DNA of 40,080 bases, taken from contig CAZODA010000028.1 of NCBI GenBank assembly GCA_964578485.1, positions 1-40,080 of the forward strand. Direction: 5' to 3'. The first letter of the stretch is position 1, and the number at the start of each line of letters is the position of its first letter. Shown piece after piece: positions 1 to 6,778 of this stretch. The notes beneath the pieces are model-generated. The model did no database searches and was not told where the DNA came from. It was given only the letters and a program-made list of their open reading frames with translations. Source of the stretch: CAZODA01 sp964578485. Its GTDB lineage: Bacteria > Bacteroidota > Bacteroidia > Bacteroidales > Marinilabiliaceae. A program made the position numbers and the translations under genes.

Positions 1-156
1 ACGTCAAGACTGCAGATTTTTAATGATTATTGGATTTATATGATTAAAGAAGGAAAGAAAAATGAAGAATGAAGAAATGAAGGAATGAAGAATGAAGGAA
101 TGAAAATGAAAAAACGTCAGGACTGCAGATTTTTAATGATTATTGGATTTATATGA
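1..156. repeat. 43-bp direct repeat (1-43 and 114-156) with GAATGAAG-type spacer
   Basis: Two copies of a 43-bp sequence differ at one base (position 7, A versus G). They are separated by a purine-rich tract built from GAATGAAG/GAATGAAA units at about 60-113. Both copies read as an open coding tail in one frame (residues LQIFNDYWIYM) before running into stops, so they may be duplicated 3' ends of a lost gene. The first copy starts at the window edge, so its left boundary is unknown. No intact gene is visible here. Confidence 0.75.
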
Positions 157-164
157 AAAATGAG

Positions 165-420
165 GGAATTAGTTGATTAGCAGATTAGCAAATTAGTTGA
201 TTAGTAGATTTGTTAATTAGAAAATTGGTTAATTTATAGGCTGAAAGCCTCTACCGGTTTGAATCATGCAAATAACTGCTCCACTTTTAAAGGGGAGCTG
301 TCCGAAGGTTGAGCGAAGCGAAATCCCGTTTCCCGCCAAGTCGGGACAGGTAGCAACGGGAACCAGTCCGAAGGACTGAGGGGTTTATGAATTAGTAGAT
401 TAGTGGATTAGAAAATTAGA
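165..420. repeat. GATTAG low-complexity repeat with nested hairpins
   Basis: Irregular GATTAG/AAATTAG words fill about 165-235 and 388-420. Between them is a structured, more GC-rich stretch. Outer arms CCCGTT (325-330) and AACGGG (355-360) enclose inner arms TCCCG (331-335) and CGGGA (342-346). A separate hairpin CAGTCC-gaa-GGACTG lies at 364-378. This looks like intergenic palindromic repeat debris. Similar GATTAG words recur at the far right end of the window. There is no coding evidence. Confidence 0.6.
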
Positions 421-422
421 AA

Positions 423-812
423 AAAATAATTGGATGTGCAATGAAGGTGCACAGCGCTTTGGGAAACGGTTTTCAAGAAATGATTTACCAAAGAGCATTG
501 GCGATTGAGATGATAAAGCAGGGTCTATCTTTTGAACGCGAAATGGAAATGGTTATTTTTTATGAAGGTGAGCGCATAGGTACACGAAGGGTGGATTTTT
601 TTGTTGAAAACAAAATAATGTTGGAATAAAAAGCGATTACCCAATTAGAAAAAGTCCACTTGGCACAAGCAATAAATTATCTTGAAGCTTATCACATAGA
701 AATTGGACTACTTATAAATTTTGGCTCTACCAGTTTAGAATTTAAACGATTAACTATCCAAAAGAAATTAGAAAAAGCAAAACCTAATCAACGAAATCCC
801 AAAATCCAATAA
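423..812 (+). pseudogene. GxxExxY-family protein, broken
   Basis: The reading frame shows the features of the small GxxExxY family: residues IIGCAMKVHSALGNGF near the start, then EMIYQRALAIEM, RVDFFVENKI, and later HLAQAINYLEAY and IGLLINFGS. Two lesions are visible. The usual N-terminal residues before KIIGCAM are missing, because the frame meets a TAG at 417-419 inside GATTAG repeat DNA. A TAA at 627-629 interrupts the frame between MLE and KAITQLEKVHLAQ, where family members have a Leu codon, so a single base change could explain it. Beyond the stop the frame stays open to 812. The biochemical role of the family is not well defined. I infer a decayed gene rather than two small functional ones. 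Confidence 0.8.
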
Positions 813-868
813 ATCAACGGTACAGACAAATGAAGGGATAAAAAATTACGAATTACTAAACTTTAATC

Positions 869-888
869 GGACGCGACATGTCACGTCC
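869..888. repeat. 20-bp near-perfect palindrome
   Basis: GGACGCGACATGTCACGTCC folds on itself with one non-complementary position per arm. It lies about 60 bp beyond the clpX stop. It resembles dispersed intergenic palindromes common in Bacteroidota. It could help end clpX transcription, but no T-run follows on the minus strand, so I call it only a repeat. Confidence 0.6.
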
Positions 889-949
889 CTACAAATATCT
901 ATTGTCTTTGTTAACTGATTACTGAACTTTAGGTATCAGTATTTTATAA

Positions 950-2164
950 TTACCCTGCTTTTGAAAATAAAATATCAGCTTTTTCAAGTTTTTTACGGGC
1001 CATATTAAGTGTAATATTTAATTTTTCGGTTTTTTTACTTGGACTTTCAAACATGTAATCCATCATAATAGTTTCACAAATACCTCGCAATCCCCTGGCA
1101 CCCAATTTAAACTCTACAGCTTTTTCAACAATATAATCCAATACGGCTTCATCGAAATGAAGTTCTATTTTATCCATTTCAAATAGTTTGACATATTGTT
1201 TAACTATGGAGTTTTTTGGCTCAGTAAGGATTCTTCGTAATGTGCTACTATCTAAGGGATTTAAATAGGTAATTATAGGAAGACGGCCAATAATTTCGGG
1301 GATTAATCCGGAAGCCCTCAAATCCTGAGGAGCAATATATTTTAATAAATTCTCGGAATCAACCAATTCCCTCATTTCTGTTCCTTTATAGCCAACTACA
1401 CGAGTATTTAAACGCTGGCCTATTTTCCTTTCAATGCCATCAAATGCCCCTCCACAAATAAATAAAATATTTTTTGTATCAATAGGAATCATTTTCTGGT
1501 CGGGATGTTTACGTCCACCCTGAGGGGGAACATTTATTACAGATCCTTCCAATAACTTAAGTAAGCCTTGCTGTACCCCTTCACCTGAAACATCGCGAGT
1601 TATTGATGGATTATCACTTTTTCTTGCAATCTTATCAATTTCATCAATAAAAACTATTCCCTTCTCAGCAGCTTCCACATTATAATCGGCGACCTGCAAT
1701 AAACGGGTTAAAACACTTTCAATATCCTCACCTACATATCCGGCTTCTGTTAGCACTGTAGCATCAACTATGGTAAAAGGCACATGAAGCATCTTAGCAA
1801 TTGTGCGAGCCAATAACGTTTTTCCCGTGCCGGTTTCTCCTACAAGCAAAATATTGGATTTTTCAATATCTACATCATCAGAAGATGGAGGCTGCATTAA
1901 CCTTTTAAAATGATTATAAACAGCTACCGAAAGGTATTTTTTAGCTTCATCCTGCCCGACGACATATTGATCCAGAAATTTTTTAATTTCCTTAGGTTTA
2001 AGCAAAGAAAAACCTTTCAAATCAAAAAGATCATCCTTTTTAAACTCTTCATCAATAATTGTCTTGGCCTGTTCAACACAACTATCACATATATGACCGG
2101 AAACTCCGGCTATCAAGAGATTTGTATCTTTTCGGGCACGTCCGCAAAACGAGCATTTATCCAT
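950..2164 (-). CDS. clpX: ATP-dependent Clp protease ATP-binding subunit ClpX
   Basis: AAA+ unfoldase that recognises tagged substrates and threads them into the ClpP chamber in the cytoplasm. The N-terminal zinc-binding domain has Cys4, Cys7, Cys26 and Cys29. The Walker A motif GETGTGKT is near residues 109-116, the pore loop GYVGE near 142-146, the Walker B/DEID segment VFIDEIDKI near 171-179, and the RKH substrate loop near 218-220. The length of 404 aa is normal for the family. It is the last gene of a minus-strand cluster, 11 bp after clpP, so it is almost certainly cotranscribed with it. The ATG at 2164 starts directly with the zinc domain, which supports this start. No defects are seen. 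Confidence 0.97.
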   Translation of the reverse strand: MDKCSFCGRARKDTNLLIAGVSGHICDSCVEQAKTIIDEEFKKDDLFDLKGFSLLKPKEIKKFLDQYVVGQDEAKKYLSVAVYNHFKRLMQPPSSDDVDIEKSNILLVGETGTGKTLLARTIAKMLHVPFTIVDATVLTEAGYVGEDIESVLTRLLQVADYNVEAAEKGIVFIDEIDKIARKSDNPSITRDVSGEGVQQGLLKLLEGSVINVPPQGGRKHPDQKMIPIDTKNILFICGGAFDGIERKIGQRLNTRVVGYKGTEMRELVDSENLLKYIAPQDLRASGLIPEIIGRLPIITYLNPLDSSTLRRILTEPKNSIVKQYVKLFEMDKIELHFDEAVLDYIVEKAVEFKLGARGLRGICETIMMDYMFESPSKKTEKLNITLNMARKKLEKADILFSKAG

Positions 2165-2175
2165 ATTAGAACTTC

Positions 2176-2859
2176 CTATTGTTTTTTCTTATCCTTAACA
2201 AGCACCTCATCTATCATACCATAGGCTTTTGCTTCTTCAGCTGTCATCCAAAAATCACGATCTGAATCTTTTTCAACTTTTTTAAAGGTATTTCCTGAGT
2301 GCTCTGCAATAATTGTATATAGTTCCTTTCTTAGCTTTACTATTTCTCTTGTGGTAATCTCAATATCAACGGATTGCCCCTGAGCACCTCCCATAGGTTG
2401 ATGTATCATTATTCGTGAATGGCGTAAAGCTGAACGTTTTCCTTTAGTGCCGGCTGTTAATAATACAGCACCCATAGAAGCGGCCATGCCGGTGCAAATA
2501 GTAGAAATGTCGGAACCAATATACTGCATGGTGTCATAAATTCCTAAGCCTGCATAAACAGAGCCACCCGGTGTATTAAAATAGATAGAAATATCCTTGG
2601 TCGAATCGGCAGAATCAAGATAAAGCAACTGTGCCTGAATAATATTTGCCACATAATCATCGATAGGCAAGCCCAAAAAGATGATCCTGTCCATCATTAA
2701 CCTGGAAAAAACATCCATTGTAGCAACATTTAATTGCCTTTCTTCAATAATTGTTGGTGAAATATAACTATTGGATAATGACATATATTTATCCATCACC
2801 ATACTACTGATACCTACATGTCTTGTAGCGTATTTATAAAAATCTCTATGATCATTCAT
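2176..2859 (-). CDS. clpP: ATP-dependent Clp protease proteolytic subunit ClpP
   Basis: Serine peptidase that forms the tetradecameric chamber used with ClpX. The nucleophile is Ser128 in GMAASMGA, the base is His153 in IHQPMGG, and the third member is Asp202 in RDFW. The spacings of 25 and 49 residues match the classic ClpP triad. At 227 aa the protein carries a leader of about 30 residues before the conserved core, as is common in Bacteroidota. It lies 69 bp after tig and 11 bp before clpX, giving the order chaperone, peptidase, unfoldase. The operon promoter is probably upstream of tig. Confidence 0.97.
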   Translation of the reverse strand: MNDHRDFYKYATRHVGISSMVMDKYMSLSNSYISPTIIEERQLNVATMDVFSRLMMDRIIFLGLPIDDYVANIIQAQLLYLDSADSTKDISIYFNTPGGSVYAGLGIYDTMQYIGSDISTICTGMAASMGAVLLTAGTKGKRSALRHSRIMIHQPMGGAQGQSVDIEITTREIVKLRKELYTIIAEHSGNTFKKVEKDSDRDFWMTAEEAKAYGMIDEVLVKDKKKQ

Positions 2860-2928
2860 GGTTAATTGACTTTTAATGGTTATCCGCTAAATTAATAAAT
2901 GTTTGACTGTAAAAGGCTATCAATCTTG

Positions 2929-4290
2929 TTAATTGTTGTCAAACAACTTGTTAAACTCATCCCTGGAGATCTCTTTACTGTCTGCATTAATATTCTCCTT
3001 TATATAAGCCATAACTTTTTCACTGAGGGCACCCTCAACATATCTGCGACCTTGCTCCGGATCCTTCATCATATCGCGTGCATAATTTTCAAGATGCTCT
3101 TCAGGTAAATTAATCATGCCATATTGCATAAATTGAAGATGAGCCGACTTTATTGCAAAACTTAGTACATCATCCTCTTCGACTTTTAAATCGTTAGATC
3201 TGATAATTTCATTTTTTATCAGCTGCCATTTTAAATCTTCCAAAAATTGTGGCATATCTTTTTCGATCTGTTCATCTGTGATATCTTCATTGTCACGGCT
3301 ACCGGCCTTCATCCAACGTTTCAAAAACTCTTCCGGCAATTCAACTTTTATTTTATTATTAAGTTTTTTTCGAGCATCAATTGAAAAACGATAATCTGAT
3401 TCCATTAAGAATGATTTCTCTAAATCTTCCTCAACTTTTTTTCGCATTTCCTCAACTGAAGTGACTGAACCCGGCTCAAAAAGCATATCATACAACTCTT
3501 GGTTTAATTCGGGAGCCACATGATCACTAATCTCTTTAATGGTAAGGGCATATGTTCCATTTACTTCAGCTGCCTGCTCCTTTGTTACCTTTAGCAAATA
3601 TGACAATTCATTTTCATTGGGAAATGCTTTTTTAATATTAAATACAACTGTATCCCCGACAGCTTTCCCGATTAATTTCTTCTTTTCTTTTTGGTCTTTA
3701 ATTACTGCTACCGACATTAAAGAATCTTCGGCCGATATACCTCCTTCTACCACATCACCTTTGCTATCGACTTGAACAAAATCTCCTTTTACGAGTGATT
3801 TCTCACCAATATTTTCTACCTGCTCATTTTTTCCAAATCTGCCGGTCAAAGTTTCAATCTGATTATCAATCACCTCTTCGCTAAGAGCAATTATATAATA
3901 AGGAACCTTGTCACGCTTTGTTAATTTAACCTCTATCTTTGGAGATAAACCCAAATCAAAAATAAATTCGAATTCTTCCTCCTGATCAAAATCAATAGTT
4001 TTCTGATTTTCATTTGATAGTGGTTCACCAAGTATATTCAATTCATTCTCTGAAATATATTCAGAAAGGCTCTGAGACACAAGCTTATTAATCTCATCAA
4101 TTAAAACAGCATTGCCATACATCTTCTTGATTAAGCTCAAAGGTACTTTACCGGGGCGAAAGCCGGGCATATTAGCTTTTTTCTGATATGATTTCAAAAC
4201 CTCGGCTACACGCTCAGCGTAATCATCCTTCTGAATAGTTATCTTAACAACCGCATTAAGATCATCTATATTTTCCTTTTCAATATTCAT
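2929..4290 (-). CDS. tig: Trigger factor, ribosome-associated chaperone
   Basis: Chaperone that docks at the ribosome exit tunnel and shields nascent chains. The ribosome-binding signature GFRPGKVP is at about residues 42-49. Further on come an FKBP-like middle segment (around 150-235), divergent in sequence so that peptidyl-prolyl isomerase activity cannot be assumed, and a long, highly charged C-terminal helical region typical of the chaperone arms. Length 453 aa, usual for Bacteroidota. It is the first gene of the tig-clpP-clpX cluster. A promoter-like sequence sits about 70 bp upstream of the ATG. Confidence 0.95.
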   Translation of the reverse strand: MNIEKENIDDLNAVVKITIQKDDYAERVAEVLKSYQKKANMPGFRPGKVPLSLIKKMYGNAVLIDEINKLVSQSLSEYISENELNILGEPLSNENQKTIDFDQEEEFEFIFDLGLSPKIEVKLTKRDKVPYYIIALSEEVIDNQIETLTGRFGKNEQVENIGEKSLVKGDFVQVDSKGDVVEGGISAEDSLMSVAVIKDQKEKKKLIGKAVGDTVVFNIKKAFPNENELSYLLKVTKEQAAEVNGTYALTIKEISDHVAPELNQELYDMLFEPGSVTSVEEMRKKVEEDLEKSFLMESDYRFSIDARKKLNNKIKVELPEEFLKRWMKAGSRDNEDITDEQIEKDMPQFLEDLKWQLIKNEIIRSNDLKVEEDDVLSFAIKSAHLQFMQYGMINLPEEHLENYARDMMKDPEQGRRYVEGALSEKVMAYIKENINADSKEISRDEFNKLFDNN

Positions 4291-4358
4291 TAGAAATTAA
4301 TTTGATTATGATTGATTTATTACAATATGAAGTTTAAACATAAATAATAAAAACTCTG

Positions 4359-4390
4359 CAAAGTTAATGAAGCATTTAAAATGACACAAG
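4359..4390 (-). promoter_or_regulatory. Candidate Bacteroidota-type promoter for tig-clpP-clpX
   Basis: Read on the minus strand there is CTTG, 20 bases, then TAACTTTG. This fits the Bacteroidota consensus TTTG-N19-21-TAnnTTTG apart from the first base of the -33 box. The predicted start near 4352 gives a leader of about 60 nt before the tig ATG. Confidence 0.5.
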
Positions 4391-4474
4391 CTTCTGTATG
4401 TGATTCTTAACAACTTAACTCCTCCTGCTCCATATTTACACATTAATAAGAGTTTTAAGAAGAATGAAAATCAA

Positions 4475-4520
4475 AGATAAAACCGCCCTGCCCATATAAT
4501 TTAATGAGCCGGACGGTTCT
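4475..4520 (-). terminator. Candidate terminator of tRNA-Leu
   Basis: The arms 4481-4488 (AACCGCCC) and 4511-4518 (GGACGGTT) pair over 8 bp with one G-U wobble and a 22-nt loop. On the minus strand the stem ends in GGTTTTATCTTT, a short T-rich tail. It lies 17 nt past the 3' end of the tRNA. The long loop lowers confidence. Confidence 0.45.
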
Positions 4521-4534
4521 CTTTTATTTACAGG

Positions 4535-4616
4535 TGCGGACGAAGGGACTCGAACCCCCACGCCTTTCGGCACCAGATCCTAAGTCTGGCGCGGCTACCA
4601 ATTACGCCACGTCCGC
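4535..4616 (-). tRNA. tRNA-Leu (anticodon UAG)
   Basis: The acceptor stem GCGGACG/CGTCCGC (4610-4616 with 4536-4542) is followed by discriminator A. The anticodon stem is CCAGA/TCTGG around the loop CTTAGGA, so the anticodon is TAG, reading CUN (mainly CUA). The T arm GGGGGTTCGAGTCCC and a long class II variable arm fit leucine. Total 82 nt without an encoded CCA. It stands alone between tig and lptB. Confidence 0.95.
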
Positions 4617-4629
4617 ATAATAGGCGGTG

Positions 4630-4660
4630 CAAAAATAATTGTTTTTTTTATCCTTACAAA
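4630..4660 (-). promoter_or_regulatory. Promoter of tRNA-Leu
   Basis: On the minus strand there is TTTG, 19 bases, then TATTTTTG, an exact match to the Bacteroidota vegetative consensus TTTG-N19-21-TAnnTTTG. Transcription would start around 4623-4626, a few bases before the tRNA 5' end at 4616. Confidence 0.75.
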
Positions 4661-4714
4661 ATCATTCCTTCTATTATATGAAAGAATTAATTTAAAATCC
4701 TGAAAAACAGCATA

Positions 4715-5473
4715 TTAAATTCCAAAAGATCGACGACGTAAAATAAAATCATCCCCTAAATAAACTCTACGCACATCAGGATCCTCTGCAAGTTCTTCTG
4801 CACTACCTGCTTTTAATATATCCCCCTCAAACAGCAAATAAGCACGATCGGTAATAGATAAAGTCTCATGAACATTATGATCTGTAATCAATATTCCAAT
4901 ATTTTTATACTTTAAACGCGACACTATTTCTTGAATATCACGAACAGCAATTGGATCAACTCCCGCAAAAGGTTCATCAAGAAGAATAAATTTAGGGTTT
5001 ATTGCTAATGCTCTGGCAATTTCTGTACGACGGCGTTCACCTCCCGATAGTTGTATCCCTTTACTTTTCCTAACATAGGTAAGGCTAAACTCTTCAAGCA
5101 ATTCTTCTACCCGCTGTTTTTGATACTCTTTAGGGAAATCTGTCATTTCAAGAACGGCTCTAATATTATCTTCAACACTCATATTACGAAAGACACTCGC
5201 TTCTTGGGCAAGATATCCTATACCTTTACGAGCACGCTGGTAAACAGGCTCACGGGTTATCTTTTCATTATTAAGATAAATCTCACCGGCATTAGGGGCA
5301 ATTAAACCTACAATCATATAGAAAGTAGTGGTTTTTCCGGCACCATTAGGACCTAACAAACCAACTATTTCACCTTGTTTAAGCTCAACAGATACACCAT
5401 TAACAACTGTCCTGTTTTTATATCGCTTGACAAGAGCTTTGGTATGCAAAATTAATTCATTATTATAATCCAT
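4715..5473 (-). CDS. lptB: LPS export ABC transporter ATPase LptB
   Basis: Cytoplasmic ATPase that powers extraction of lipopolysaccharide from the inner membrane by the LptB2FG complex. The Walker A motif GPNGAGKTT is at 41-49, the Q-loop at Gln90, the signature LSGGERRR at 142-149, Walker B ILLDEP at 163-168 and the H-loop His199 in TDHN. The FAGVDPIAV segment after Walker B is typical of LptB. Length 252 aa. It follows tatC by 32 bp on the same strand, a pairing I recognise from other Bacteroidota genomes, so the two are probably cotranscribed. The lptC/F/G partners are not in the window. Confidence 0.93.
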   Translation of the reverse strand: MDYNNELILHTKALVKRYKNRTVVNGVSVELKQGEIVGLLGPNGAGKTTTFYMIVGLIAPNAGEIYLNNEKITREPVYQRARKGIGYLAQEASVFRNMSVEDNIRAVLEMTDFPKEYQKQRVEELLEEFSLTYVRKSKGIQLSGGERRRTEIARALAINPKFILLDEPFAGVDPIAVRDIQEIVSRLKYKNIGILITDHNVHETLSITDRAYLLFEGDILKAGSAEELAEDPDVRRVYLGDDFILRRRSFGI

Positions 5474-5505
5474 TATTTATAATTCAATTAAGCCTAAAAT
5501 TTCTT

Positions 5506-6312
5506 TTATTCAACAGCTCGTTTGTTTTCTATACCCTTAGCAATTAATATACCAGCCTCATAAAGCATGATCAAGGGCAAAGCTACCAAAACCTGACTAA
5601 ATACATCAGGAGGAGTGATTATAGCTGATACTGTAATAGTTATAACTACGGAATGACGTCTGTATTTTTTTAAAAAACTTACAGAGACCAAGCCAATCTT
5701 ACTTAAAAAATATATAAAAACCGGCAGTTCAAACATAATGCCGGTAGCTAATACTATTGAAGAGATAGTTGAAACATAGGACTTAAAATTTATAATATTT
5801 TCAACACTTTCACTTACTTGATAGCTTCCTAAAAAGTAAATTGACAATGGAGTAATAACAAAATACGCAAATAATACTCCAAGGGAAAACAAAATACTAA
5901 CCAAGAAAATAGCACCTTTACTTTGCTTAATTTCATTTTCATAAAGGGCAGGACGAATAAACCTCCAAAACTCCCAAAAAATATAAGGGAAAGCTAAAAT
6001 TGCACCAAAAATAAAAGCAATCCAGATATGCATTACAAATTGGCCGGGCATTTGTATATTTTGAAATTTTAATTGCTCTTGATTAATACAAAGAACAGGA
6101 ATGTTTAAAGATTCGGATAAGGAACACAGAAAACGATTAGTAGGAAAATCAGGCCGACTGGGACCAAATATAACCACATCAAACACAAAACTTTTAAATA
6201 GAAATGCCAAAACAGCAAAAACCATAATAACCCCAAAGGAGCGAATGATATGCCAACGCAATTCCTCTAAATGGTCCAGAAAAGACATCTCGATATTCTT
6301 TTTTTTCTCCAT
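5506..6312 (-). CDS. tatC: Twin-arginine translocase subunit TatC
   Basis: Polytopic inner-membrane receptor for folded Tat substrates. The N-terminal signature SFLDHLEELRWHIIRSF, which contacts the signal peptide, is at about residues 10-26. About six hydrophobic segments follow, with the conserved PYIFWEFWRFIRPALYENE region before the third. Length 268 aa, normal. A periplasmic insertion (about residues 45-95) containing Cys residues follows the first membrane helix, as in other Bacteroidota TatC proteins. The gene is divergent from recQ and probably leads the tatC-lptB unit. No tatA is in the window. Confidence 0.94.
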   Translation of the reverse strand: MEKKKNIEMSFLDHLEELRWHIIRSFGVIMVFAVLAFLFKSFVFDVVIFGPSRPDFPTNRFLCSLSESLNIPVLCINQEQLKFQNIQMPGQFVMHIWIAFIFGAILAFPYIFWEFWRFIRPALYENEIKQSKGAIFLVSILFSLGVLFAYFVITPLSIYFLGSYQVSESVENIINFKSYVSTISSIVLATGIMFELPVFIYFLSKIGLVSVSFLKKYRRHSVVITITVSAIITPPDVFSQVLVALPLIMLYEAGILIAKGIENKRAVE

Positions 6313-6486
6313 GATTATATGGTCATCCTTTTCATGATTTTTTTTACGAAGATAATATTACCTAAATTTCCATAAAAATAATTTCTGATATTATTTTTAA
6401 GTTCTTAGTGAGTTGTGAATCAATAAAAGATTTTATAACTTCATGACAATTAAAAAAAAATAATCGTATTATTTAATAATAATCAT

Positions 6487-6609
6487 CTATATTTTAAACC
6501 TGACCTCAGCCTTTTTCCCGTTTTTTAGAATACGAAAACTAAGATAGTGATCATTATTAATTACCAGCTGATGTCGGGTATATTTTAAAATCTTAATTGC
6601 CCATTTTTT
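6487..6609 (-). pseudogene. Possible C-terminal remnant of a lost gene
   Basis: The tatC-recQ gap (6313-6778, 466 bp, very AT-rich) is otherwise featureless. One minus-strand frame gives about 39 residues with protein-like composition (YTRHQLVINNDHYLSFRI, then a basic tail) ending at TAG 6487-6489. It is preceded in frame by TAA and has no start codon. The pattern hints at the last strands of a lipocalin-like protein, but that is a guess, and the fragment could be chance. Confidence 0.25.
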
Positions 6610-6778
6610 TTATTGTTTAAAACAAAGTGCCCTAAAATGATTTAAGGTATCATAATATTGCTTTATTTTGAAATGTGCATAGTAAAATAAACACAATAAT
6701 AATGCAATCCATAATCGACAAAGAACCTTTTAGGGTACTTGCCTTGTAGAATTTAAGCGAAATAGTGCGGTCAAAGTT

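Noticed and set aside
165..420. CRISPR array
   Set aside because: The GATTAG words are short and irregular, with no constant spacer length and no cas genes in the window.
441..629. Intact 62-aa protein
   Set aside because: The family pattern continues in the same frame past the stop to 812 and extends before the ATG, so this is a fragment of a broken gene.
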